NCBI GenBank assembly: GCA_030765055.1
Contig: CM060958.1
Span: forward strand, 6,149,849 to 6,213,848
Source: Mantis religiosa
Lineage: Eukaryota > Arthropoda > Insecta > Mantodea > Mantidae
Reading direction: 5' to 3'
DNA: 64,000 nucleotides
The position numbers and the translations under genes were made by a program. The notes below the pieces were generated by a model that was not told where the DNA came from, made no database searches, and saw only the letters and a list, made by a program, of their open reading frames with translations. Positions within the stretch are counted from its first letter, which is position 1; each line of letters begins with the position of its first letter. Shown here one piece after another: positions 1 through 10,881 of this stretch.

Positions 1-400
1 GTTCGGGAATCAACAGTCCTGGAACCCTTCGCGCACAAACACGTCTCATGTGTAATGTTTCTGTCACCAACGTGTGGGTGTCACCCAATGAAATGTTCAG
101 TATTTCAGAAAGTGATCTTAAGGTAATTCGTAGATACTCTCTCACAATGGCAGCTGCAGTGTTGATGTTTTCTTCCATAAGAGCAGTAACCGGAGCAACG
201 GGTCCACCTTCCTTTGAAATTGATTGTCTCCCCTCTTTAAACATTTTAAACCACCTTCGAGCTTTGCTGTATGGAAGAACGCACTCTGCATAGGCCTCCT
301 GTATCATTGTATAGACCTCAACTGAAGATTTGTTGAGACGAAAGCAGAATTTCAAAGCCGCATATTGTTGCTCGTGTGCTACCTCTATTGCAGAGGTAGG
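1..400 (-). pseudogene. mariner A transposase, N-terminal helix-turn-helix part
   Basis: Minus-strand reading matches the N-terminus of the copy at 53.0 kb: an opening helix with RLNKSSVEAY, a tyrosine-rich link, FKEGRQSIS, then a second DNA-binding segment. In mariner transposases this bipartite helix-turn-helix region binds the terminal repeats before cut-and-paste at TA. The catalytic DDE part lies outside the window. The 53 kb copy lacks one codon (the N of RLNK) that is present here, so this copy is closer to the ancestral reading there. It cannot be judged intact without the missing half. Confidence 0.7.
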
Positions 401-579
401 TGATACTGAACATGTCTGAACTTGAGTGGTAGTCACAGACGGGAACCAGGAGTACTAACAATGAAACTACTATGGCGGGTTTGTTTCACATTAAGCTAAC
501 AGAATATAATAAGATTAAATGTTATTGCGAAAAATTATGATCATAAAAATTATGATCATTCTTTATTGAACAGCCCTCA
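1..579 (-). mobile_element. mariner family A, 5' part, cut by window edge
   Basis: The right end carries the inverted terminal repeat CTTTATTGAACAGCCCTC, shared with the elements at 44.8, 50.1 and 52.8 kb. On the minus strand the terminal and 5' untranslated sequence is followed by the N-terminal half of a mariner transposase. This copy keeps the N-terminal coding part that the 45 kb and 50 kb copies have lost. The expected TA target duplication at the right edge reads CATA, so the exact end could be off by a base. The element continues beyond position 1, so total length is unknown. Confidence 0.85.
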
Positions 580-2199
580 TATGTTAACTAAAGCATAATC
601 ACTGTCTTTTGTCATTATTACATTCATCTTTTGTTTACATAAACAATAACAAAGAGAGGTTGTGTAAAGATGTTTCTTTTCTGCAGCGATACAAATTATA
701 ATACGTTCACTTAACATTTAAATATAGGAAAGGCAGATGATGATATTAGTGCCACAGATTTACCGTATCACACAAAAGTGTGTCACTGGTTTTGAAACTG
801 CGAGTTAATTAAATAGCGAGTTAATTAACTTGCTACCGGGTTACTTCAGTCAGAAGAGCATGCGGTTCCCCACCCACTCACCCACCTTTCTAAAACAGGT
901 CACATAAACTCTCTCACTTTTAATATTCCACTCATTTATACATTTATCAAATTATTTTGCTAAGCTCGGTATTCTGGAAGTAGCGTCATGCAATGCGTGT
1001 GGCATTGTCATACAGAACGTTTTCGAGGAGCTATTTAGAGCTGGTTAAAAATCAAATTTGTCAAGCTCTTCATGATTTGATTTATTCATTATAACTTCAG
1101 CTGATTCTTTATCACACAATTACGTTAATGTTCTAGATTCTAAAATAAAAGTTTAATGATGTTTAAAGCGGTTGAATGAATGGTAAAACAGATACCATGA
1201 ACTTCTTGTGAGTAGACCCTGAAGCTGCGATTTTGCTTGAGTTGCTCTATAGGTCTCTCTCAGAGGAAGACCGCTTCGAGACTTGTGACGTATTTCAGTC
1301 GGGAGCGAGGCCTGCAGTGCGTGTGACGTCAGGCAAGAGCCGTGTAGTACCAAGTTGCCTATATAAATGGCGCTGTGAGTACAGAATCTGAGGGTTGAGT
1401 CAGTCTAGCGCAGTCGATGACAACAATGTAGCTGCCACGTACCAAATGAAACTGTGAAATTTACAATGTGACGATTTATTGAGGAACAAATATACACACA
1501 AGAAAGACTTGGCTGATTTTTACAAGAATATCCCTCAACCAGATTTCCGAGGTTGTATTCACTTTCCGTATGGACATTGTGTATGTTTGGCTCGACAATC
1601 TGTGCGAACAATTTTCTTTTCTGTTATGAAATTAGCTTAAGTCCAAACCCCGAAGTACCTTGTCGTATCACAATCTAACACGCAGCCTTCGATTACAAAT
1701 TTCCTAGACATTACGTCCTGACATTGATAAACTAGTTAAAGAAAAACGAAACAGAAAGTGTTGGAAAATGTCCACGCAATTTTGTTCTGAGTGGGTCTCC
1801 TATAATTTGCAGAGAAAATTACTTAGTTTTATTTACTCTATAATATGCCTGACCTTCAGATAAACTACGAGTTGAAGTTTTATATGTTTTCTCATAACAC
1901 AGAGCCAAACTGTAATTGTTTATAAACTGTGACCAATTGTTTAATTAAAGCAGTCAGCATTAATATTACAACACCCAAGATGTAAGTTGTAAATATTATT
2001 AATACCCGATACGTTTCCTGTCTTTCCTACGCTGTCGGAACCCCAACACATCAAACTGTTTCGTTCTTCTTGGGCAGCAATCAGCGCGCTGACGTCACAC
2101 GCTAACCTGCCTTTTTTTCTTAATTTTTTTACTATGTATACATATATATTCTTTTTCTTATTTAACCGCTTGTTTATTGTTTCCGTTTATTTTACTGTC
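580..2199. other. non-coding stretch with one promoter-like patch
   Basis: AT-rich sequence with no recognisable coding segment. The exception is a more GC-rich patch at about 1240-1420, described separately as promoter-like. Confidence 0.5.
1325..1410 (+). promoter_or_regulatory. TATA-containing core-promoter-like patch
   Basis: A TATATAAA motif at 1360-1367 is preceded by TGACGTCA-like half sites (1324-1330) and followed by a TCAGTC initiator-like motif near 1400. The patch is GC-rich compared with its flanks. No protein-coding exon follows. Insect LTR retrotransposons often carry exactly this kind of core promoter, so a decayed solo LTR is the main alternative to a host promoter. I could not find clear LTR ends or a target duplication. 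Confidence 0.3.
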
Positions 2200-2229
2200 T
2201 GTTTGCTATAGTTTCACACATATACCCTA

Positions 2230-2350
2230 TACATATAAACACCCATTCCCAGGGCGGGACTCGGACCAGCGACCCTCTACGCGGTGGAGTGCTAGAGACA
2301 TACGCTTTAGCGACCATGGCTACGAGGGCCGGCTCGTTCGGGAGCTTCTT
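2230..2350 (-). repeat. tRNA-like SINE head fragment
   Basis: On the minus strand the segment contains GGTCGCTAAAGCG, resembling a Pol III A box, and GGTCCGAGTCC, one or two changes from the B-box consensus, about 45 bases apart. It is GC-rich in an AT-rich setting. This pattern is typical of a tRNA-derived SINE head. No tail or target duplication was identified, so the family is unassigned. Confidence 0.4.
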
Positions 2351-3089
2351 TGGCTGTTAAAGCTGATGAAGCAGACGTCACACCGCCACTACCTGTATTT
2401 CCCTGGTCGCTCTAGTGCACTTTACAAATGCACAAACAAAATGCTACCAACTTAAACACCGCCAAACGTAATAGCAAAGACGGCAGCAAAACGAATGTAT
2501 TTTCTTTCATTAATTATTGCAATGCTCTTAATTTCTGAGGAGCTCAGGTTTGATTTAATTGTTCTTTGGATACGATTAGGTTAATTATCAGTGCGCTCGT
2601 CATATCTTTATGAAAAAAAGAACACTAGTCTAGCGGCTTTTGTTTCTTAGTTATATGGGCAGATTCATCTAGCTTGACCAACAAAGGCCGGAGAGATCTG
2701 CGCTCGTATGCAATACAATTTACAGAGTACGAATGATGTCAACTATACAGCACGGTCATCAAATGTGTAAACATAGAAAACAACGTAACGCAGTACTCTG
2801 CCAGATAGTGGAGAATTGTTTTGCAACTGTATGCGGACGCAAGGCCAAGTTGTAGTATAACGCGACTATTTTGTTTCTTTTGGCAGTGAGGCAGTTTTCA
2901 TGGTCTGGCTGTACCTACCATGCGCGACCGATAACAGTACAGTCCATGTGTAGTAATTTGTTATTTATTTCTTATTTTTCCTTTTACATTATCAAATGGA
3001 AATACAAAATCAAGGTTACAATTATAAAATCCATACTGGAAAACGTCATATATTCCTAAATCCTGAAAATCCTATCATGTTGCTTGCCA

Positions 3090-3351
3090 TTGACTAATAA
3101 TTCAGTCCCCATATCTCTTTAACTTTCCCTTAATAATTCCCTATATTTCTCCTGTTCTTTTCCCCGTTTACTGACAAAATTTTTCTAATTACTACTTCAC
3201 CCCCCAAATTGTCACATTTACATAGCCAGGCCTGCTCTCTCCATATCTTTGTTTGACTACAATATAATATACAATGGAAGTCTGCATTCTCTTCTCCACA
3301 CAATGGACATTTATCTAGCTCCCTCTCTTGTTCTATACCTTTCTGTCCCAT
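3090..3351 (-). pseudogene. LINE C-terminal zinc-knuckle-like fragment
   Basis: The minus strand encodes a 73-residue segment with CPLCGEENADFHCILYC, that is CxxC followed by H and C. Non-LTR retrotransposons of the R1/Jockey/CR1 type often end in a Cys/His cluster of this kind followed by a short Trp-rich tail, here REQAW. I infer the 3' coding end of a LINE. The same segment is repeated in the adjacent tandem array in rotating frames. No reverse-transcriptase motif is present, so the assignment rests on the cysteine pattern alone. Confidence 0.45.
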
Positions 3352-4034
3352 TTACGTAGCCAGGTCTGCTCTCTCCATATCTTTGTTTGACTACAATATA
3401 ATATACAATGGAATTCTACATTCTCTTCTCCACACAATGGACATTTATCTAGCTCCCTCTCTTGACCTATACCTTTCTGTCCCATTTACGTAGCCAGGTC
3501 TGCTCTCTCCATATCTTTGTTTGACTACAGTATAATATACAATGGAAGTCTACATTCTCCTCTCCACACAATGGACATTTATCTAGCTCCCTCTCTTGAC
3601 CTATACCTTTCTGTCCCATTTACGTAGCCAGGCCTGCTCTCTCCATATCTTTGTTTGACTACAATATAATATACAATGGAAATCTACATTCTCTTCTCCA
3701 CACAATGGACATTTATCTAGCTCCCTCTCTTGACCTATACCTTTCTGTCCCATTTACGTAGCCAGACCTGCTCTCTCCATATCTTTGTTTGACTACAATA
3801 TAATATACAATGGAATTCTACATTCTCTTCTCCACACAATGGACATTTATCTAGCTCCCTCTCTTGACCTATACCTTTCTGTCCCATTTACGTAGCCAGA
3901 CCTGCTCTCTCCATATCTTTGTTTGACTACAATATAATACACAATGGAAGTCTGCATTCTCTTCTCCACACAATGGACATTTATCTAGCTCCCTCTCTTG
4001 ACCTATACCTTTCTGTCCCATTTACGTAGCCAGA
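3213..4034. repeat. 134-bp tandem repeat, about six units
   Basis: The landmark CCCATTTACGTAGCCAG recurs at 3347, 3481, 3615, 3749, 3883 and 4017, exactly 134 bp apart, with a diverged first unit starting at 3213. Units differ by only a few bases, so the expansion is young. Each unit is a copy of the LINE C-terminal segment on the minus strand. Because 134 is not divisible by three, the reading frame rotates from unit to unit and no long protein results. Confidence 0.95.
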
Positions 4035-5170
4035 AAAAAAACTGTAGAAAGCTTAAATAATCACAAAATGTAAATATTAGTGCCTAATTTTACTTTCATT
4101 TAAAGAAACAAAATGTTCTAAAATTCGATGTGGTTTGCAAGTGCCAAAGGTCACTTGTTTTTATCTATAGATAATCAATATTCGAAGTGGAGCAACGTGA
4201 AATAAATCAAATGATTGTCATTATCATCAAATAAAGTATTAAATAGTTATATACACTTGAAGTTAGAACACCAATGCGCCAGCTTAATGCAAACGGGGGA
4301 AGTCAAAGCATACCTAACCTCAAACTTAAGAAAAGCTAACAGAAATTTCTGAAGCCTAACAAACTACCTTAAAGAAAGTAAAGTCAGTAGTAATTTATGT
4401 GTGTGTTGTGAAAACAAGAGTTTAGAGCTAATATCAACCTTTGCAATCCTGGAAACAGTTATAAAACAAATGCTAGGGAAGTACTAAAGCTAAGAATCAA
4501 TGTAGGTGGCCATGATTCACTGAAATTCAACGTCACCTTCTGTATTACAGCAGATATAAGAGAGAAATAATCTCAAAGAAAGCATTTCTTTGCAGACATT
4601 AATTGCTAATTAAAGGAAACAGATCACAAAGCGAGATTTCTGAGAGGTAAGTGGTAAAACGAGAAACTGGTGTTGGCATAATATGTTTGTGTAGTTTAGT
4701 TGTGCAGGAAGTAGCAGTCTCTGGCTCTGCATAGCGGCTGAAATCTGCTTTATCGACCAGCCAGCCGGTCTCCCATTAGGCCACAGATGCGACTTTGTTT
4801 GCTGTTAATTGCCAACTTGATCAGCAACCAATAGCGTTCTTTGCTTTTCCTCTAGGAGAAGAGAGTAAGCTTATTTGAACCTTTTACTTTGATCTTTAAA
4901 AGCAAACCTCTTACCGTTATGAAGGGGACGGTTGCTGGGTTACCGATTTTTTGTGTTAATATTTGCAGACCTTTCAGCCTTCCTTTACGATAATTAAACG
5001 GTCAGTTTTGGAAACTTGACATGAAGCTTGTGTCTGTATGACTATAATAGTACATGAGTACGCAGTCAACCTATTGCTTCTCGAGGACCACATTTAAATT
5101 ACAGGAATAAGCACACTACGAAAAATACCAACATCTGCATACTAAATAGTTAAATGAATTTTCTGAATAC
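4035..5170. other. non-coding, no feature seen
   Basis: AT-rich sequence. Around 4740-4800 the minus strand has a weak A-box-like string (TGGCCTAATGGGAGA) without a convincing B box, so I do not call a tRNA or SINE there. Confidence 0.5.
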
Positions 5171-5615
5171 TGTGACTCTTTGGATTCGTAAAATTAAGTC
5201 TTGATTGCAGAAATTTAAAATGCTCTTTATTATAAGTAAAATCCCGCACTATGTATAACCCTGACAGCAGCAGAACGACGTAACATATACAGGCGCAGTC
5301 TTCAAGGTCTCTCGTTGCTTCACAACACGAAAACAAACGAAAGAACTCACTGCAGTACCCTTCAGATAGTTACACACACAATTAACAACTAACTCGCAAC
5401 TCACTAGCAAACAACTGACAACTGGCCCTTTGCGGGTTTTTATAACTCCAGCCATTGTTTTAGAATTCAGTGGATCGTTCGACAGCAATCACGATGCCAG
5501 CGGGAAATTCCAGACTATCTCTGTCTCTCTCTGTTTCCCTCTCTCTCTCGGTAAGCGTCCAGCTCCGCGCCTACGCATTGGCTGCGGCCCGCCGCACAAC
5601 AATGCCTCAGCGACA
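5171..5615 (-). mobile_element. solo LTR (LTR retrotransposon), 445 bp
   Basis: On the minus strand the segment starts TGTCGCTGAGG and ends AGAGTCACA, the TG...CA form of an LTR, with the same termini as three other LTRs in the window. The flanking four bases are ATAC and ATAT, an imperfect 4-bp target duplication. Inside, on the minus strand, a TATAAAAA box lies at 5444-5437 and a polyadenylation signal AATAAAG near 5230. A CT-rich tract lies at 5518-5552. No gag or pol sequence is adjacent, so this is a solo LTR left by recombination. A 4-bp duplication favours a Gypsy-type element. Confidence 0.75.
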
Positions 5616-6448
5616 ATATATAAAAGTGGACAGCTTGTATCAGTAACTTTCCGATTAGATGGCAAAGCTTCAGTGGAATTTTAAAGTTAATAACAATAAA
5701 ATGTACAGAATAAATATTCGTTCATTTACTTCCTGTATTGCTTACCTATTGGATAAACATTGCATTCTACTAACATTTTCATACAGATATGTAGTTGTAA
5801 ATTTACAATTTGAGGTTACCTGAATGAAATATTTTAGATAACATTTTAGTATATGAACAGCATAACCCCAAAAAAGAAACTTCAAGTTATTTCAACAAAC
5901 TGTGCATTGAAGTTTAGTGCGGTCTACTACAATATTATATAATTGTTGTCACAAACTTCAGTTATCTTTTTAAGAAAATTGATTAAATTTCTACAGAATT
6001 CAAGAGACTATTTCTCAAATAAATCATTTGCATCATCTGTCATTTTTTTTTTCAGTTGTAATTGTTCAGCCACCAGGTGTCGAATTGGATTGGCGGTTAT
6101 TGAAATCGTGCAATTCATTTTGAAATACCGGCAATGGATTCTGTCTTTAAATTTCTTTCTTTTTCAGAGTTTGGTAATAAATACAACAATAATACGACAC
6201 CTAGCGGCAGTAATGATAACAACGAAAAAAAAGTAACTGAAGATGTAAATTATTTATTTGCGAAACTAGTTTCTCAAATTCTGTGGAAATCAATTTTCTT
6301 AAAAAGATAAAGATGAAGTTTCTACCCTGGTTCAAGGTTTCAAACTCGTTGAACGGCGATGGATTTTTAGGAGTGTAAAACTCTTTAGCATTGTTTCTTT
6401 AGAAGGGAAGTAAAGCCAGTGCTCCCGCATGCTAGATTTGCAGTATGT
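5616..6448. other. non-coding, no feature seen
   Basis: AT-rich sequence between the solo LTR and the mariner B element, without recognisable coding or RNA features. Confidence 0.5.
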
Positions 6449-6505
6449 AAAACTGGTGTCAAAAGTTTCCGACCTAATAAAGACACTAGACATTTTTTTC
6501 GAACA

Positions 6506-8706
6506 TAGTGTCCTTGTAACTAACTCTACACACTTCTCCCGGCGATGTTCCCATCTCTGTAACACGTCCAAATAGCACTCGGTGTTTTTCTACATAGTCT
6601 CCTTGTAACTCTACACACTTCTCCAAGCGATGCTTCCATCTCTGTAACACGTCCAAATAGTACTCGGCGTTTTTCAACATAGTCTCCTTGTAACTCTACA
6701 CACTTCTCCCAGCGATGTTCTCATCTCTGTAACCCGTCCAAATAGTACTCGGCGTTTTTCAACATAGTCTCCTTGTAACTCTACACACTTCTCCCAGCGA
6801 TGTTCTCATCTCTGTAACCCGTCCAAATAGTACTCGGCGTTTTTCAACATAGTCTCCTTGTAACTCTACACACTTCTCCAAGCGATGTTCCCATCTCTGT
6901 AACACGTCCAAATAGTACTCGGCGTTTTTCTACATAGTCTCCTTGTAACTCTACACACTTCTCCCGGCGATGTTCCCATCTCTGTAACACGTCCAAATAG
7001 CACTCGGTGTTTTTCAACATAGTCTCCTTGTAACTCTACACACTTCTCCAAGCGATGCTTCCATCTCTGTAACACGTCCAAATAGTACTCGGCGTTTTTC
7101 TACATAGTCTCCTTGTAACTCTACACACTTCTCTCAGCGATGTTCCCATCTCTGTAACCCGTCCAAATAGTACTCGGCGTTTTTCAACATAGTCTCCTTG
7201 TAACTCTACACACTTCTCCCAGCGATGTTCCCATCTCTGTAACCCGTCCAAATAGTACTCGGCGTTTTTCAACATAGCCTGCTTGTAACTCTACACACTT
7301 CTCCCAGGGATGCTCCCATCTCTGTAACCCTCCAAATAGTACTCGACGTTTTTCAACATAGCCTGCTTGTAACTCTACACACTTCTCCCAGCGATGCTCC
7401 CATCTCTGTAACCCGTCCAAATAGTACTCGACGTTTTTCAACAGTCTCCTTGTAACTCTACACACTTCTCCCAGCAATGCTCCCATCTCTGTAACCCGTC
7501 CAAATAGTACTCGGTGTTTTTCAACATAGTCTCCTTGTAACTCTACACACTTCTCCCAGCGATGCTCCCATCTCTGTAACCCGACCAAATAGTACTCGGC
7601 GTTTTTCAACATAGTCTCCTTGTAACTCTACACACTTCTCCCAGCGATGCTCCCATCTCTGTAATCCGTCCAAATAGTACTCGGCGTTTTTCAACATAGT
7701 CTCCTTGTAACTCTACACACTTCTCCCAGCGATGCTCCCATCTCTGTAACCCGTCCAAATAGTACTCGACGTTTTTCAACAGTCTCCTTGTAACTCTACA
7801 CACTTCTCCCAGCAATGCTCCCATCTCTGTAACCCGTCCAAATAGTACTCGGTGTTTTTCAACATAGTCTCCTTGTAACTCTACACACTTCTCCCAGCGA
7901 TGCTCCCATCTCTGTAACCCGTCCAAATAGTACTCGGCGTTTTTCAACATAGTCTCCTTGTAACTCTACACACTTCTCCCAGCGATGTTCCCATCTCTGT
8001 AACCCGTCCAAATAGTACTCGACGTTTTTCAACATAGTCTCCTTGTAACTCTACACACTTCTCCCAGCGATGTTCCCATCTCTGTAACCCGTCCAAATAG
8101 TACTCGGCGTTTTTCAACATAGCCTGCTTGTAACTCTACACACTTCTCCCAGCGAAGCTCCCATCTCTGTAACCCGTCCAAATAGTACTCGACGTTTTTC
8201 AACATAGCCTGCTTGTAACTCTACACACTTCTCCCAGCGATGCTCCCATCTCTATAACCCGTCCAAATAGTACTCGGTGTTTTTCAACATAGTCTCCTTG
8301 TAACTCTACACACTTCTCCCAGCGATGCTCCCATCTCTGTAACCCGTCCAAATAGTACTCGACGTTTTTCAACAGTCTCCTTGTAACTCTACACACTTCT
8401 CCCAGCAATGCTCCCATCTCTGTAACCCGTCCAAATAGTACTCGGTGTTTTTCAACATAGTCTCCTTGTAACTCTACACACTTCTCCCAGCGATGCTCCC
8501 ATCTCTGTAACCCGACCAAATAGTACTCGGTGTTTTTCTACATAGTCTCCTTGTAACTCTACACACTTCTCCCAGCGATGCTCCCATCTCTGTAACCCGT
8601 CCAAATAGTACTCGGCGTTTTTCAACATAGTCCCCTTGTAACCCACACTTCTCCCAGCGATGCTCACATCTTTGTAACCCGTCCAAATAGTACTCGGTGT
8701 TTTTCT
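6506..8706 (-). repeat. 85-bp minisatellite, about 26 units, from transposase 3' end
   Basis: The landmark CCTTGTAACTCTACACACTT recurs about every 85 bp (for example at 6601, 6686 and 6771) through to about 8633. Each unit is the last 28 codons of the mariner B transposase, YYLDGLQRWEHRWEKC plus VELQGDYVEK, on the minus strand. As 85 is one more than a multiple of three, successive units are read in frames 1, 2, 3 and round again. Long open stretches of more than 100 codons result, with a three-unit (255-bp) protein period. Some units have 2-bp (AACAGTCT) or 1-bp deletions that shift this rotation. Confidence 0.95.
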
Positions 8707-9621
8707 CTAGAAAATAATTGTTCACGAAGGTGATTTCCTCTTCATTTGACGAAAATCTCTGTCCTCCGAGCGCAATTTTCAGACGAGGGAACAAAAAGAA
8801 GTCACTTGGGACTAGATCTGGTGAGTCAAGCAGTTCAAACCGTAATCCGTGGATTTTCGGCATTGCAACCGCTGAGCTGTGAAACGGTGCGTTGTCTTGG
8901 TGAAACAGGATTTTCTTTTTTTGCTAATGTGGCCATTTTTCCCAAAGTTCTGCCTTCGGCTTGTCAAGTAATGATGCGTAGTACGCTCCAGTAATGGTTT
9001 TTCCTTTTTGAAGATAATCGATTATCTTCAAAATATCCTAGCAGAAAAAAAACGGTTTTTGCTGTTTTGGAGCCGGTTTCCTCTTTGCAGTCCACTGTTT
9101 GGACTGTATTTTTGTTTCGGGCGTATAATGGCGTATCCAAGTTTCATCTATAGTAATTAATCGGTGCCAAAACTCGGATTTATTACGCCTAAACTGCGCC
9201 AACAGAGCGTTGGAAATGTTCATTCGAACACGTTTTTGGTCTAACATGAGCAAACGTAGCACCCAAAGCGTGGACAAATTTCTTATGTCTAACTGTTTAT
9301 TTAATATGTGACAAACACGTTCTTTTGACACGTTCATAGCCTGTACTATCTCTCTCAGTTTAATTCGGCGGTTTGCGGAACTTTGGCGATGTTTTCGTTG
9401 GTAGTTGCAGTTTTTGGACGTCCCGAAAGTTCACCATCTCCCAGGCTCTTACGGCCACGTTTAAATTCAGCTACCCAAAATTTCACTGTGGTAAATGATG
9501 CTGCAGAGTCCCCATACACAAAATCCAAGTCATCTTTGATGTACGTAGGCGTATTGTCTTCCAAAAACAAATATTTAGTGACACCTCGATACTCGATTTT
9601 GTCCATTTTCATAAAAACCAC
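8474..9621 (-). pseudogene. mariner B transposase, broken
   Basis: The minus strand reads as a DD34D-type transposase in pieces. Residues 1-85 are the first helix-turn-helix domain (9621-9355). A second domain with MSKERVCHILN-like sequence and the first catalytic Asp in IDETWIRHYTPETK lie at 9337-9038. A frame-broken middle with HQDNAP spans about 9030-8870. The third Asp follows in SPDLVPSDFFLFPRLK at about 8830-8790. Part of the usual HPPYSPD motif is missing, which shortens the spacing between the second and third Asp. An A-run expansion near 9047 breaks the frame. The C-terminal WEHRWEKC...GDYVEK block begins the tandem array. Confidence 0.85.
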
Positions 9622-9767
9622 TCACATCAACTCACTCAAACGATTGTTACATAACAACTGAGCGTTCAAAATGGCTGAACCTATGGTGAGTAACTGTCAA
9701 CAGTTGAACAACGAAATTCACTAGCATTTATTTAGGGTGCTGCGATATTCATGTCAGACCTCCCTTG

Positions 9768-10662
9768 TAAATAATAAACGCAATATTAATATTTAGAAGA
9801 GCGAGGAGAGAAAGCCATTTAAATTTTTATAACCGAATGAAATTCTACTACGTCGATTGTCTATGATAGGTTTCTTCATGACTCTTAAGAATAGGTTAGA
9901 AGGTGGTAAGCTATTATCTCGAACAGTTCAAATGGTGGTCTAAATTAAAGCCTTGATCGCTGAATTAACTTTACCATTTGAAGCAAATAATTTACCTGAC
10001 GTCTATTTACGAAGTTATTTTCCTATATCACTTATGCTCTGTATGGATATAAATGGAGGAGAGAGATTAACTGCTATATGTGCGAAGATACGGGTGGGCG
10101 GGTGTCGAGGTAAAGTCGAGATAGGCCATGCTCAGAGCTGTTGCTGAATTTAATGCAAATTAAACAGTGTGAGTTACCCATGATAAGGAGAGTTGCTCCA
10201 GAATGTGAGGTAGAGGAAAAAATATCCTGGTGCAGGAGAAGCAAGCAAAAACCCTTTATTGATCAGCAGCTATATCCACTTATCTCAAATTGAAAATACC
10301 TCTCTTTACTCTCCTTGATCTCGGGAGAGCAACATAGATGTAGCAGCGGGAGGAATCACAAACTTATTAAGGACTAGCCATGTTTATTGCATTACTCGAA
10401 GAAAGCCTGCGACATTGGAATGAAGCAATTCTTACGAATGAATAAAATAAATTAAATTTGCTCATATGAGCCTGGATTACATACTTTTTATCTCAAAGTA
10501 TCTTGTTAAGTAAGGAGTATTTCGGGGAAAAGTTTATCCTCAACTGAGATCGAACTGAGGTTTTGTTTAATATGAAATAGACATTCTACCCCTGAAGGGA
10601 AGTCGAAATAGTTTTGTAGAGTATTCTGTTAGTGTGTTTACTGTTTTCATGTTTTAATATAT
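9768..10662. other. non-coding, no feature seen
   Basis: AT-rich sequence without recognisable coding or RNA features. Confidence 0.5.
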
Positions 10663-10881
10663 TGTTACTTTGCGGGTTCGTAGAGCTAAAAGACTGTTTT
10701 GCAGAAATTTAAAATTGTCTTTATTACAGTAAAGTTACTTTGTACACCCTTTGCAGCAGTAAATCTGACGTGACATAGAAACAGCAGTCTTCACTTAAAC
10801 AAACAAAAGAATTCGCTACGATGCGTTCAATAACCTTCTCACACTGCACAACTGCAACTCAGCTGGTAACTGACTAGCAAC

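Larger units (their letters stand above)
6449..9767 (-). mobile_element. mariner family B element with expanded 3' end
   Basis: The right end (minus-strand 5' end) reads CAAGGGAGGTCTGACAT next to a TA. It is closely related to the left end of the 18 kb copy (CAAGGGTGGTCTAAAAAG). The degraded left end has TGGTGTCAAAAGTTTCC near 6454-6470. Between them, on the minus strand, lie the 5' untranslated region, a broken transposase and about 2.2 kb of tandem repeats made from the end of the transposase gene. Without the array the element would be about 1.2 kb, normal for mariner. Confidence 0.85.

Noticed and set aside
3213..4034. CRISPR-like regular repeats
   Set aside because: Units are fully repeated with no unique spacers, and the genome is eukaryotic; it is a simple tandem array.
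4735..4800. Possible tRNA or SINE head on the minus strand
   Set aside because: The A-box-like string has no matching B box at the right distance and there is no foldable cloverleaf.
7184..8519. Minus-strand frames of 100-140 codons with repeated WEHRWEKCVEL
   Set aside because: A repeat protein is tempting, but the frames arise from the 85-bp array of a dead mariner gene, rotate frame each unit, and have no start or promoter of their own.
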